This document shows positions 35,104 through 43,709 of a DNA stretch of 64,000 nucleotides, in pieces. The stretch is from Verrucomicrobium sp. BvORR106 (GTDB lineage: Bacteria; Verrucomicrobiota; Verrucomicrobiia; Verrucomicrobiales; Verrucomicrobiaceae), in the NCBI RefSeq assembly GCF_000739655.1, contig NZ_BATR01000007.1:1-64000 (forward strand), written 5' to 3'. Position 1 is the stretch's first letter, and every line of letters starts with the position of its first letter. The notes beneath the pieces are model-generated. The model was not told the origin of the DNA and did no database searches. It saw only the letters and a program-made list of their open reading frames with translations. Position numbers and translations under genes: made by a program.

Positions 35104-35447
35104 ACTGGAATCTTGCGCTGCTCCCGGTCCTGGCCCTATCCACCCTTGTGCTGGCATCTTGTGAATCAACAGGCCCTGCAGGGGGCACGGTGATTTCGAA
35201 CCCCAATGCGGACGAAGTCACCCACATGGAGAGCCAGTGGGGCATGAAACCCCGGATCGTGAAGCCCCGTCTGCGCCCCATGGAACCTGGCGACCTGCCG
35301 GAGAATACCACGCCGACGCCGAATCCCACCTACAGTGCGGAACCCGAATCCGCCCCTACGGCCGCGACTCCGCCCCCCCGGCTTCAGGAGCCCGTCGCCC
35401 CGGAAGCTCCGACGGTGGACCAGGCGACCATTCAGAAACTGCGCTGA
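35100..35447 (+). CDS. Small predicted lipoprotein
   Basis: 115 residues. Signal peptide MNWNLALLPVLALSTLVLASC ends in the lipobox L-A-S-C, so Cys21 would be lipidated. The mature part is polar and Pro/Glu-rich without a recognisable fold; IVKPRLRPMEPGDLPENTTP is its only distinctive stretch. It starts within the ygfZ stop (ATGA) and is translationally coupled to it. Function unknown; its place in this operon suggests an envelope role. Confidence 0.75.
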   Translation: MNWNLALLPVLALSTLVLASCESTGPAGGTVISNPNADEVTHMESQWGMKPRIVKPRLRPMEPGDLPENTTPTPNPTYSAEPESAPTAATPPPRLQEPVAPEAPTVDQATIQKLR

Positions 35448-35605
35448 TCCGGCCTGAAGGGTGCTCCCCCCTGGATTCCTCATCTCAGGGGCGGGGTCTG
35501 TCTCCCTCGCGATGTGTCTTCACACAGATTCACGCGTAAAACCGCTCGCACAAAAGGCCAATCAAGGCTAACCACGCTACGCACAACCCGCACCCCAACG
35601 TCCCC

Positions 35606-36376
35606 ATGAAGTTGTCCTTCCGCTGCCTGTTTTTGGCCACGCTCCTTGCCCTGCCTGCCGTCCATGCTGAGCAACCTGCAGCAACGGCCTCGTCCAAGCC
35701 GGTCGCCGCAGTCAAAAAGCAACTTCCTGCCGAAGCGCAGAACCTCGTCGAGGAGTCCCACAAGCTGGCGGTGATGAAAGTCGTCTTTGGTGGTGAGGAA
35801 CGCCAGATCGTGTTTGAGCTCCTCCCAAACGACGCCCCGGTCACCGTCCAGAACTTCGTGGACAACGTGAACAAGGGCACCTACAACGGCCAGGCCTTCC
35901 ACCGCGCCGTTGACGGCTATCTCGTACAGACCGGGGACCCTACCAGCAAGGACAAAAATCAGCGGGACCAGTGGGGCCTCGGTGAGGAATACACCATCCC
36001 AGGTGAGTTCAAGCTTCCCCACAGCACCGGCTCCGTCGCCATGGCCCGCCGCGGTGACAAGGTGAACCCGAACCGCAAATCCAACGGCACCCAGTTCTAC
36101 TTCGCCGTGGGTGACATGAGCAGCCTCAACGGCCAATACAGCGTCTTTGGCAAAGTGGTGGTGGGCCTGGACGACCTGAAGGAACTCTCCAAGGTGGCTA
36201 CTGACTCCAACGACTGCCCGCTGGAGCGCGCCGAGATCAAGAGCATCAAAGTGGTGGACCAGAAGGGTCCCATGGTGGCCATGGCCTCCAGCAGCGCCAA
36301 CAAAGGCAAGCGCGGCAAGACCAAGCCCGACTCACTGAAGGGCCCCTTCGAAAAGTTCCTGGAGCGCGTGTGGTAA
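35606..36376 (+). CDS. Exported peptidylprolyl isomerase, cyclophilin type
   Basis: 256 residues with a signal peptide (about 1-22). After a linker, the cyclophilin domain spans about 50-225: VFELLPNDAPVTVQNFVDNV, YNGQAFHRAVDGYLVQTGDP, GSVAMARRGDKVNP, SNGTQFYFAVGDMSSLNGQY and VFGKVVVGLDDLKEL. The Phe-His-Arg (FHR) catalytic motif is intact. A basic C-terminal tail of ~30 residues (SANKGKRGKTKPDS) is added. A strong terminator follows 36 bp after the stop. Confidence 0.93.
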   Translation: MKLSFRCLFLATLLALPAVHAEQPAATASSKPVAAVKKQLPAEAQNLVEESHKLAVMKVVFGGEERQIVFELLPNDAPVTVQNFVDNVNKGTYNGQAFHRAVDGYLVQTGDPTSKDKNQRDQWGLGEEYTIPGEFKLPHSTGSVAMARRGDKVNPNRKSNGTQFYFAVGDMSSLNGQYSVFGKVVVGLDDLKELSKVATDSNDCPLERAEIKSIKVVDQKGPMVAMASSSANKGKRGKTKPDSLKGPFEKFLERVW

Positions 36377-36411
36377 GCCTCGCGGGGAACGTAGTCTAAA
36401 CTGACCTTTCG

Positions 36412-36450
36412 GGCAGTGGAGCCACAGCGTCTCCACTGCCTTTTTCTTTT
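36412..36450 (+). terminator. Rho-independent terminator after the cyclophilin gene
   Basis: GGCAGTGGAG (36412-36421) pairs perfectly with CTCCACTGCC (36431-36440) around a 9-nt loop, followed by TTTTTCTTTTTG. Confidence 0.92.
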
Positions 36451-36465
36451 TGTTGTCTCCTTTTC

Positions 36466-36539
36466 ATCAAAAGGGCGGTTCTCCTCTGAGTTTGCCGATC
36501 CGCCTGTTTACATGCTTGCCAAAGCTGCGCCCTTTTGAT
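36466..36539. promoter_or_regulatory. 12-bp perfect inverted repeat upstream of the Ser/Thr kinase gene
   Basis: ATCAAAAGGGCG (36466-36477) and CGCCCTTTTGAT (36528-36539) are exact inverted copies separated by 50 bp, about 70 bp before the kinase start. TTGACT (36539-36544) at the right edge resembles a -35 box, but no good -10 follows at 17 bp. Paired operators allowing DNA looping would fit; a mobile palindrome remnant is the alternative. Confidence 0.45.
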
Positions 36540-36608
36540 TGACTTTGGGATTACCCTAAACCGCCACACTGCGGGTGATTCGCATCGCCCGGTTTTCTAC
36601 TTCAGCAC

Positions 36609-39122
36609 ATGAGTCAAACCCGCTACGAAGTCCTGGGAAAAATTGCCGACGGCGGCCTGGGAAGTGTCTTCAAAGCGTATGACCGGAATCTTCGGCGGGA
36701 AGTCGCGCTCAAGCGGGTGCGAGCCGAATCGGCCGAGGAAGCAGACCGCCAGGCTGAGCAGCTCTTTGAGGAGGCGCGCACGCTCTCCACGCTCCAGCAT
36801 CCTCACATCGTCACCATCTTCGATGTCGGCAAGGATGAAGAAGGTGCCTACATCGTGATGGAACTGCTCAAGGGGGAAACCCTTGAGGACATCATCGAGC
36901 GCGGCGCTCTGAACGAAGGGGACTTCCGGCAGCTGGTGAGCCAGTCCCTGGAAGGGATGATCGCCGCCCATGCCACGGGCCTGATCCACCTCGACATCAA
37001 GCCTCAGAACTTCATGGTGATCTGGCTGCCCAGCGGCAAGTTCCAGATCAAGATTCTCGACTTCGGCCTCTCCAAGATCGCGCACCAGCCGATGGTGCAG
37101 GAGACCGATGCGGAAGGTGCCATCCTGGGCAGCATCTTCTTCATGGCTCCGGAGCAGTTCGAGCGCTCTCCGGTGGATGTGCGTACGGACCTGTATTCGC
37201 TCGGCTGCGTTTATTACTTCTCCCTCACCCAGCAGTACCCCTTCCAGGGTGAGACCGCGCCGGAGGTGATGGCCAGCCACCTCTACCACAGCTTCATCCC
37301 GCTGGCGCAGTTGCGCCCTGACCTGCCGGTGGACCTCTGCCGTTGGGTGGAGTGGCTCATGAGCCGCTCTCCCGATCGCCGGCCAGCCACGATGGACAAC
37401 GCTTTTGAGTGGTTCCAGGCCGGTCAGGCTCCACTGACGCCGGAGGAAGAGGATGCCATCGCTCGTCGCCCGCCACCGCCGGACATCCTGCACGCGCCAC
37501 CGTCCGCTCCCAACTTCAGTGGCACCGCCAGTCAGGCCCTGCGGAGAAGCGCCCCCAAGTTCACCCGGCCCGGCAGCGTCACCCAGGCCCTCGGCTCCAA
37601 GCCCGTGCCCAAGCCGTTGGCGAAGCCGGTCAACATCACAGCGGCAGCCGCTCCCAAGCACCTCCAGCACAAGAAAGCATTGCCCAAGTGGCTCACAGCT
37701 GGCGTACCCGCCACGCTCGTCATCGGGACTGCGCTCTTCTTCGGCACCCAGTACGTGCAGCGGATGATGGGGGAGAGCCGGTTCGAGGCACTCGCTCACA
37801 TGAGCAAGCCCACGGGATCCGCCAAGGATGTGAACCTGCTCTTGGGCTTCCTGGAAGACTCCCGCAATAGCGACACCGCAGCCGAAGTGCTGGGCAAGTT
37901 TGAGGAAAAAGACGTCACCAACAAGCTGATCCTTCAGCACATCCCCCGTGCCAAAGAGCCGTGGGCGAGGAAAAACATCGCCATCCTCGCCGGCAATCGC
38001 GGGATCACGGACTCGGTTGAAGCGCTCATGCGCCACTTGGGCCGCGCCTCAGAACGCGAGGTGAGGATCGCCACTTGGAACGCCCTCAGCCGGGTGGCCA
38101 CTCCTGCAGAAGTCCCTTTCATGCTGGAGGATGTCTCGGGTTCCGATGCGGATGAACTCCGCGCGGCCGAAGGCGCCTTGGTGAACGCGTCGCGCAAGGA
38201 GCCAGACGCGGAGCGCCGCAGTCTGCCGGTGCTGCAGGGTTACCGCGCGAACTCTGGAACCGATGATGTGCAGGCGATGTTGCTGCGCGCCCTGGGCCGA
38301 CTCGGTGGTTCCAACGCCCTGGACGACATGCGGAAGGCCCTGGAGGATGGCAACGCCAAGCTCCGCACCGCTTCCGCGCTCGCGCTGGGAGATTGGCCCA
38401 CCGCCGAGCCGGTGGCCGCACTGGAGGCCTTCATCTCACGTGAGAAAGACTCGCTCGTCCGCACCCATGCGATCAACAGCCTGGGCAACCTCGCCCCTCT
38501 CTCCGGTGAAATCCCGCAGGAGGAAATCGCCGTGGTGCTCTCAAAGGCCTTCGATGCCACCCGCGATGGCCGTGAGCAAGGAGCCATCTTAGGCGCCATC
38601 GCCCGCGTCGCCGATCCTGCTGCGGTGAATTTCTTCCGCGATCTCGGCAACCGCGAACCCCGCCGCAAGCCGGTGGCAGACAGCGCCATCCGCACGATCA
38701 ACCACGCGCTCGACCGCTTGATTCCCGTGACGGCGGAGCCTACCACCCTGGATTCCGCGAAGGCAGAACTGCCTCCTGGCCCGCTCACCGTCGCAGAGGG
38801 AGCGATCATCAACTGGATCAACACCGGCGATCAGGTGAACTGGCTCGTGAAGATCGAGCAGCCGGGTGAGTACGAACTCCAGATCAACCAGTCTTTCGAC
38901 AAGGCCAGTCCGGGACGATACCGCGCCACCATCGGCAAGGAATCCTACTTGAAGAACGTGGAAAAAACTTCCAGCGCCGCAGAGTTCAAGACCGTGACTG
39001 CGGGCAAGGCCCGGTTCGAGAAGCCCGGCCTTTACCGCATCTGGATTCGCCCGCAACTCATCGCGGATGGCGAGTACCTCATGCGCCTGAAAGACGCCAC
39101 CCTCACCCGGGTGGGCAGCTGA
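36609..39122 (+). CDS. Membrane-spanning Ser/Thr protein kinase with HEAT repeats
   Basis: 837 residues. Kinase domain ~7-270: GKIADGGLGSVFKAYD, VALKRVRAE (Lys), HPHIVTIFDVG, LIHLDIKPQNFM (residues 127-129 HLD instead of HRD), ILDFGLSK and MAPEQF. A Pro/Ala linker leads to one membrane helix (about residues 360-380, AGVPATLVIGTALFFGTQ). The outer part contains HEAT-like repeats (about 395-700, e.g. LGRLGGSNALDDMRKALEDG) and a C-terminal beta-sandwich (about 725-837, EQPGEYELQINQSFDKASPG) like carbohydrate-binding or DUF5077 domains. So a cytoplasmic kinase is joined to an external sensor. Missing Arg makes it a non-RD kinase, activated without the usual phospho-loop contact. Confidence 0.9.
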   Translation: MSQTRYEVLGKIADGGLGSVFKAYDRNLRREVALKRVRAESAEEADRQAEQLFEEARTLSTLQHPHIVTIFDVGKDEEGAYIVMELLKGETLEDIIERGALNEGDFRQLVSQSLEGMIAAHATGLIHLDIKPQNFMVIWLPSGKFQIKILDFGLSKIAHQPMVQETDAEGAILGSIFFMAPEQFERSPVDVRTDLYSLGCVYYFSLTQQYPFQGETAPEVMASHLYHSFIPLAQLRPDLPVDLCRWVEWLMSRSPDRRPATMDNAFEWFQAGQAPLTPEEEDAIARRPPPPDILHAPPSAPNFSGTASQALRRSAPKFTRPGSVTQALGSKPVPKPLAKPVNITAAAAPKHLQHKKALPKWLTAGVPATLVIGTALFFGTQYVQRMMGESRFEALAHMSKPTGSAKDVNLLLGFLEDSRNSDTAAEVLGKFEEKDVTNKLILQHIPRAKEPWARKNIAILAGNRGITDSVEALMRHLGRASEREVRIATWNALSRVATPAEVPFMLEDVSGSDADELRAAEGALVNASRKEPDAERRSLPVLQGYRANSGTDDVQAMLLRALGRLGGSNALDDMRKALEDGNAKLRTASALALGDWPTAEPVAALEAFISREKDSLVRTHAINSLGNLAPLSGEIPQEEIAVVLSKAFDATRDGREQGAILGAIARVADPAAVNFFRDLGNREPRRKPVADSAIRTINHALDRLIPVTAEPTTLDSAKAELPPGPLTVAEGAIINWINTGDQVNWLVKIEQPGEYELQINQSFDKASPGRYRATIGKESYLKNVEKTSSAAEFKTVTAGKARFEKPGLYRIWIRPQLIADGEYLMRLKDATLTRVGS

Positions 39123-39152
39123 TCTGGGAGCCGCCGTTTTCCGTCCGCCGTC

Positions 39153-39601
39153 ATGCCGTCCTCCTCCCCTCCCTTTCCGATCTGGCTGGTGGCGCTGATT
39201 CCGCTGGCCTTCTTCATCGTCTTTCCGCTCTTCTGGTGCTTCGTGGTCTGGCTCATCAGCCAGTTCAGCGGCTGGTCCAGGCTGGCATCCACCTATGCCG
39301 CCAAGTCCCCCCCGAAGGGAAGATGTGGTCAGGCCAGTTCGGCATGGTGGGAGTGGCCAGCTACAAGGGGGTGTTAACCATCCATGCTGGACCCGCTGGT
39401 TTCTACATCGAGACCCCCTGGCTCTTCCGCACCGGACACCCCCGGCTGTTCATCCCCTGGGCGGACATCCACAATCTGCAATTCAGCCGCCTCTTCTGGG
39501 GTCGCGAGATGGCGGGCTTCGCCATCGGTCATCCCAAGCTTGGATCTATGCGCCTGCCTGCGGAGATCATCCGCGAAGCACCGCTGCCGGGTTCTAGCTA
39601 G
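39153..39601 (+). pseudogene. Small membrane protein of unknown function, frameshifted at a C tract
   Basis: The first frame (39153 onward) gives an N-terminal helix WLVALIPLAFFIVFPLFWCF and then QFSGWSRLASTYAAKSPP before running out of frame to 39377. The second frame contains PEGKMWSGQFGMVGVASYKG and a beta-rich domain to LPGSS at 39601. They meet at a run of seven C (39307-39313); eight would give one continuous 149-residue protein. Without the fix, only a short peptide is made. It follows the kinase stop by 30 bp. Confidence 0.7.
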
Positions 39602-39699
39602 CACACAGTGCCATATCAGAACGCCAGGGCGCTGGATGGCGGAGCAACCTACCGGCGGAGACATCGTGTGCTTGAGCACTGCATCCTGCCCTTTACGCC

Positions 39700-40221
39700 A
39701 TGAGTGGATTTAGCGCTGGCTTCGTTCGAATTCCTGAAAACACGGATTCGGATGCGTTTGCTCAAGCTATTGCCGATGGATTTTTCTCATGGCCGCAAGT
39801 GAGGGATGGTTGCCGCGTTCAGTACGCACAGGGCTTCCAATGGCTTCACCTCTTCGGTTTTTCCAATGACGGGGACAAGGCGACCGACACAATCATCCAT
39901 CCAGCATTGCGCCCCCTGGCGGCAGAAACAATAAGCCTCACCGTACAGAATAGCAGCTCAACCTCCTTTTACCGGCATCACATTAATGAGCGATGCTTGC
40001 GAGCCATCTTCAGCACAGAGGGCGGGGTAATCCAGAACTTTGGCGAAGAGGAGCCCTGGGAGGAAATCGGTCGACGAAAGCTGATCTCAAGGCTGGGGAA
40101 GGAAACTGGGTGGCCTGCTCTGTTTGACGTAAAAGACATCATCAAGTCATTCGGGCTCCCTTCACCTTGGAGCAGAGAAACCCCCGAAGTGTGGGACCTC
40201 GATTTTAGCTGGGAAGACTGA
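39700..40221 (+). CDS. Hypothetical protein, 173 aa
   Basis: Soluble, no signal peptide or membrane helix. Acidic, with aromatic-rich segments QGFQWLHLFGFSNDGDK and a C-terminal EVWDLDFSWED. I do not recognise the family. Its sequence is lower in GC than the surrounding genes and it opens a patch of accessory genes (39.7-42 kb) that ends in palindromic repeats, so a recently acquired gene is plausible. Confidence 0.55.
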   Translation: MSGFSAGFVRIPENTDSDAFAQAIADGFFSWPQVRDGCRVQYAQGFQWLHLFGFSNDGDKATDTIIHPALRPLAAETISLTVQNSSSTSFYRHHINERCLRAIFSTEGGVIQNFGEEEPWEEIGRRKLISRLGKETGWPALFDVKDIIKSFGLPSPWSRETPEVWDLDFSWED

Positions 40222-40389
40222 ATATCGGCCACGCAACGAAAGGGCTAAAATACCGCCGCGAAAGGCCAGCAAGCGGGTGCGGGCAATCGGCCACCGCCCG
40301 TCGTCTGCCCCGTGGTTTGGGCATCCTCTCGACCCCTTGCCAACTGGGGCCAAATACTCCACATTGCCACCGGCAACCCCACGCAAGCC

Positions 40390-40854
40390 ATGTCCAGCGA
40401 ATCAAATCTCAGCGGAAACCGAAGGCTCAAAAGGATGGACAACGTCCTCATCGTTGTTGACGACCTGGAAGCCGTGAAGACTTTTTTCCTCGAACTCGGT
40501 CTTGTTCTCGAGGGAGAAACAACCGTCGAAGGCCCAATGGTCGGGCAACTGATCGGGCTCAAGGATGTCCGGGCCACCCTGGCAATGCTGAGAACTCCCG
40601 ACGGACAGGGCATTGAACTCGACAAGTTCCACACCCCTGAACCCGTCCGGTTTGGCCCCGTGGACGCTCCCGTGAACACGATGGGCATCCGTCGCGTCAT
40701 GTTCGCGGTCGAAAACATCAACGCCGTCGTTGCGCACATGCTCGACCACGGTGCCGAGCTCATCGGCGAAATGAACTACGAGAACGCGTATCGCCTCGCC
40801 TACATCCGCGGACCTGAGGGCATCATTGTCGGCCTGGCCGAGCAGCTTGGCTGA
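40390..40854 (+). CDS. VOC (glyoxalase/dioxygenase superfamily) protein
   Basis: 154 residues from the ATG at 40390; the ATG at 40435 (MDNVLIVVDDLEAV) is a possible shorter start. One VOC module pair: MDNVLIVVDDLEAVKTFFLE, LGLVLEGETT, GQGIELDKFHTPEP with His/Glu-type ligands of the superfamily, then GIRRVMFAVENINAVV, and YIRGPEGIIVGLAEQLG at the end. VOC proteins include glyoxalase I, bleomycin-resistance proteins and ring-cleaving dioxygenases; the exact function cannot be told. A 121-bp piece of this gene is repeated 1,004 bp downstream. Confidence 0.85.
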   Translation: MSSESNLSGNRRLKRMDNVLIVVDDLEAVKTFFLELGLVLEGETTVEGPMVGQLIGLKDVRATLAMLRTPDGQGIELDKFHTPEPVRFGPVDAPVNTMGIRRVMFAVENINAVVAHMLDHGAELIGEMNYENAYRLAYIRGPEGIIVGLAEQLG

Positions 40855-40912
40855 CGCTTGATTGGATTCTTTTGCAAGTTCAACCACAACCCCAAACACA
40901 CACTGCACTAAC

Positions 40913-41539
40913 ATGACCCCCGGCCCCACCCTCATCATGAAGGTTCCCGGCTGCAACAAGCCGGTCAAAATCGCTACCGACGGTTCTGGTAATACATTTG
41001 GCGCAACATTTTGGACAGATGGAAAGTGTGAAGCCCCCTGTCTCTCAGACGAGCCCTGGCTAAGAAAAAGCCCCGCAGAGGGAGTTCTCTTCTGGTCAGA
41101 CGAGTGCGAAGAAATCGGTCAAATCAGCTACTTCGACGATGAACCACCGAACCCTGATTGGAAGGATCTTGAATATGCCGAAGACCCCGTTGAGGAAGAC
41201 TACATCGTTGCCGTGAACAGCGGTGTCGCCGATACCAATGAAAAAATGAGGTATGTCCGGATGAGACTCTGGTGGCTCGGGAATGACCAGATACGTCAAT
41301 CGGAAGCATCAACGTTGTCAGATCTCCATCTCCAGAATCTCGAAGCATTTGCCGCCATCTTGTCAGAAGACGATCCGGATCAGCGGCTGATGAAAGCGGA
41401 AGCGTTGCGCGAGCTGTCACGTTTTGGCGAAGCGTTGACCTTGCTTACAGGCAGTTTGCCTGATGAAGCCCAGGATGCTGTCGAGTTCATCAAAAAGCTT
41501 GCGGAGGCTCAGAACTACAGCGTGGCGGCACTGCCGTAG
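40913..41539 (+). CDS. Hypothetical protein, 208 aa
   Basis: From the ATG at 40913. Cys residues cluster in the N-terminal part (VPGCNKPVKI, KCEAPC, DECEEIG), as in a metal-binding or redox site. The middle is acidic, and the C-terminal third contains LRELSRFGEALTLL, TPR-like helices. No signal peptide. Family not recognised. It lies between the VOC gene and a truncated VOC copy and belongs to the same accessory patch. Confidence 0.55.
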   Translation: MTPGPTLIMKVPGCNKPVKIATDGSGNTFGATFWTDGKCEAPCLSDEPWLRKSPAEGVLFWSDECEEIGQISYFDDEPPNPDWKDLEYAEDPVEEDYIVAVNSGVADTNEKMRYVRMRLWWLGNDQIRQSEASTLSDLHLQNLEAFAAILSEDDPDQRLMKAEALRELSRFGEALTLLTGSLPDEAQDAVEFIKKLAEAQNYSVAALP

Positions 41540-41597
41540 CAGAACTCCAAGAAGCGCGCCAGGGACGCCGCCTTCTCGAGTCACTGGATTCCATCTT

Positions 41598-41718
41598 ACT
41601 CCCGACGGACAGGACGTTGAGCTGGACAAATTTCACACGCCCGAACCCCTCAGGTTTGGCCCCATGGACGCTCCCGTGAACACCATGGGCATTCGCCGTG
41701 TCATGTTCGCTGTCGAAA
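41598..41718 (+). pseudogene. Truncated duplicate of the VOC gene
   Basis: The segment matches 40594-40714 base for base in register (offset 1,004, no indels) with a handful of substitutions, keeping the reading frame of ELDKFHTPEPLRFGPMDAPV and IRRVMFAVE. It has no start region and breaks off into the palindromic element beginning at 41729. It is a decayed partial copy, probably left by duplication of a VOC + 208-aa gene unit. Confidence 0.85.
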
Positions 41719-41728
41719 AGAAGTTTTT

Positions 41729-41933
41729 CATTCTCATACAAAGGCACCAAGGCACGAAGACGGCTTCCTGATGTAGTCGGCGGGGCTCTGTTCGTAAGTT
41801 CAAATTTCAGTTTGCCTCAGCACGCCTTACCCTTGATGCACTGAGGCAAACTGAAGTTTGTACTACCAACAGCTTCATCTGGATCCTCGCCACATGAATC
41901 TTCTTTGTGCCTTCGTGCCTTTGTGTGAGGATG
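41729..41933. repeat. Nested palindrome (CAAAGGCACGAAGG-type outer arms, REP-like core)
   Basis: Outer arms CATTCTCATACAAAGGCACC (41729 on, to 41760) and CTTTGTGCCTTCGTGCCTTT (41904 on, within 41901-41933) pair at about 27 of 31 positions. The core, 41794-41820 with 41841-41866, contains TTTGCCTCAG/CTGAGGCAAA and the TACAAACTTCAGTTTGC motif related to the palindrome behind the RAYT gene. The rest of the non-coding stretch 41934-42165 shows nothing recognisable. Confidence 0.8.
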
Positions 41934-42165
41934 AATCGTAACGCCCAATCAGGTTCAGGAGTCAATCGTCGAGGCGACCAGGACCCACCCCTGCACGGCA
42001 CTGGACCGCCGCGAACGACTCTTTGTCTCCCCCTCTCTTCAGGCTGTCACACACCCCCTCCCTAGCAGATTATTCACAAATCCTCTCTCCTCATCGACAT
42101 CGGCCACGACACCCGGCCCCTTGCCTGGAAAAGCGTCAATCTAACAATCAAGACCAAACAACTTA

Positions 42166-42939
42166 TCACCCTCCCCACGGCGGCTCCGCATCCACCTCGG
42201 ACCCGCTCAACACCACTGCCACGGCAGAGGTGCGATTTTCCACATTCAGCTTGGCCAGGATGCGCCGCACGTGCTCGTGGATCGTCCTCACTCCCACGCG
42301 AAGGATCGTGGCCATTTCTTCGTCCCGCTTGCCCCGTGTCATCCAGAAAAGCACCTCGCGCTCCCGCGGTGTGAGGTGACCGTTGGTCTTGAACCGGGCA
42401 AACAGAGCACACCTCCCCATGACCCGCTGCACATGAGGTTGCAGCATACCCAGCAGTTCCACCTGCTCATCGGAATAGATGCGATCGTGATTGATGACAA
42501 AGGCCATGGCTCCATCTGGCACGCCCACCAGCATGCACGCCTGATCGCGAAAGGTGTGCAGCTTGTTCACATGCCCGTAGAGCGAGATTTCACGCAACTG
42601 GCGCTCGCTGACGAAATCGGACAGACGCTGCACCGGCATAGGTCCGTGCTTGATGAGATGTTGCACTCCGGGATGATCATGGATGAGCTGCGACACCACC
42701 TCATGGATCTCCGGCAGTGCTTCCGTGTAACGGTCGTCTATGTGCTTCATAGACAAATCCACCGGATTCACATGATCCACGGAAAGACTGCTCATGGGTA
42801 GCAGTTGCTCAATCGCATCCATGATGCCCGTCAACGGGTTCTCACCCGTGGGTTCCCCGTAGATCCGGTGCAAACAATCTGAAAAGGCCTTGAGGCGGGC
42901 TTGAGACAAGTAACCGGAGGCCATACGCAAAAGTATCAT
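42166..42939 (-). CDS. LuxR-family transcriptional regulator
   Basis: 257 residues. The C-terminal ~65 residues are a LuxR/GerE helix-turn-helix: HLTPREREVLFWMTRGKRDE, then VGVRTIHEHVRRILAKLNVE with the usual K/H-V-x-x-I recognition helix. The N-terminal ~180 residues form a sensing domain of unidentified type (GVPDGAMAFVINHDRIY), GAF-like at best. No phospho-receiver is present. The neighbour on the same strand is kdpE, 71 bp upstream, but the gap and lack of shared signal give no firm link to potassium control. An ATG at 42924 is the alternative start. Confidence 0.85.
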   Translation of the reverse strand: MILLRMASGYLSQARLKAFSDCLHRIYGEPTGENPLTGIMDAIEQLLPMSSLSVDHVNPVDLSMKHIDDRYTEALPEIHEVVSQLIHDHPGVQHLIKHGPMPVQRLSDFVSERQLREISLYGHVNKLHTFRDQACMLVGVPDGAMAFVINHDRIYSDEQVELLGMLQPHVQRVMGRCALFARFKTNGHLTPREREVLFWMTRGKRDEEMATILRVGVRTIHEHVRRILAKLNVENRTSAVAVVLSGSEVDAEPPWGG

Positions 42940-43010
42940 CGGATGCGAAACATTCGCAACCGTGAAATCAGGGCGGAAAATGCTTCGTGCGCAGAAGTTC
43001 GAACCAAGAA

Positions 43011-43709
43011 CTAAGAATCCTCCACCACCATCCGATAACCAATCCCCGGCTCATTGCGAATCTGCACGCCTGCCGCGTCGCCCAGCTTCTTGCGCAGATG
43101 GGCCACATACACGCGCAGGTACTGGGCCTGTTCCGTGGCATTGGGGCCCCACACGTCTTTCAGGATCTGCTTCTGCGTGATCACCCTGCCCACATTGCGG
43201 GCCAGCAGCTTGAGCAGGTTGTATTCGATCGGCGTGAGCTTGAGCTCGGCGCCGGCGAGTTTCACCTCCCGTGCGGCGAGATCGAGGAATAACTTTCCCA
43301 GCTCCAGAGCAGGTTCCTCCGGGGTCTTGCGTCGTCTTTGAATCGCCACCAAACGAGCCGCCAGTTCTGCGGTGGAAAATGGCTTTGTGACATAGTCATC
43401 CGCGCCGTTCTCCAGCGCCGCCACCTTGGTGGCCTCTTGGTCACGAACCGACAAAACAAGCACCGGGGTCTCAGTCCATTCACGAAGCCGCTTGAGCACC
43501 TCCAGTCCGTCCATGTCGGGCAGACCCAGATCCAGCAGGATCACATCAGGATGACGGAACGCCGCCTCAGAGAGACCCAGCGAGCCGGTGCCCGCTTCAA
43601 AGACTTCATAGCCCTTGCTCTCCAGCGCCAGACGCAGCAAACGCCGCAGCTGCACCTCATCATCCACCACGAGGGCACGACCTTGGCTGGGTATCGAGGA
43701 AACACTCAT
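43011..43709 (-). CDS. kdpE: KdpE response regulator
   Basis: 232 residues. Receiver domain: ALVVDDEVQLRRLL, phospho-acceptor Asp in VILLDLGLPDMDG, and YVTKPFSTAELAARL with the conserved Lys. The winged-helix DNA-binding domain follows (LTPIEYNLLKLLARNVGRVI, QAQYLRVYVAHLRKKLG, EPGIGYRMV). It activates the kdp operon when phosphorylated by KdpD at low potassium or high osmolarity. Start overlaps kdpD by 4 bp (ATGA). Last gene of the operon. Confidence 0.96.
   Translation of the reverse strand: MSVSSIPSQGRALVVDDEVQLRRLLRLALESKGYEVFEAGTGSLGLSEAAFRHPDVILLDLGLPDMDGLEVLKRLREWTETPVLVLSVRDQEATKVAALENGADDYVTKPFSTAELAARLVAIQRRRKTPEEPALELGKLFLDLAAREVKLAGAELKLTPIEYNLLKLLARNVGRVITQKQILKDVWGPNATEQAQYLRVYVAHLRKKLGDAAGVQIRNEPGIGYRMVVEDS

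Noticed and set aside
41729-42165. CRISPR array
   Set aside because: The repeats are inverted and not regularly spaced, with no spacers or cas genes.
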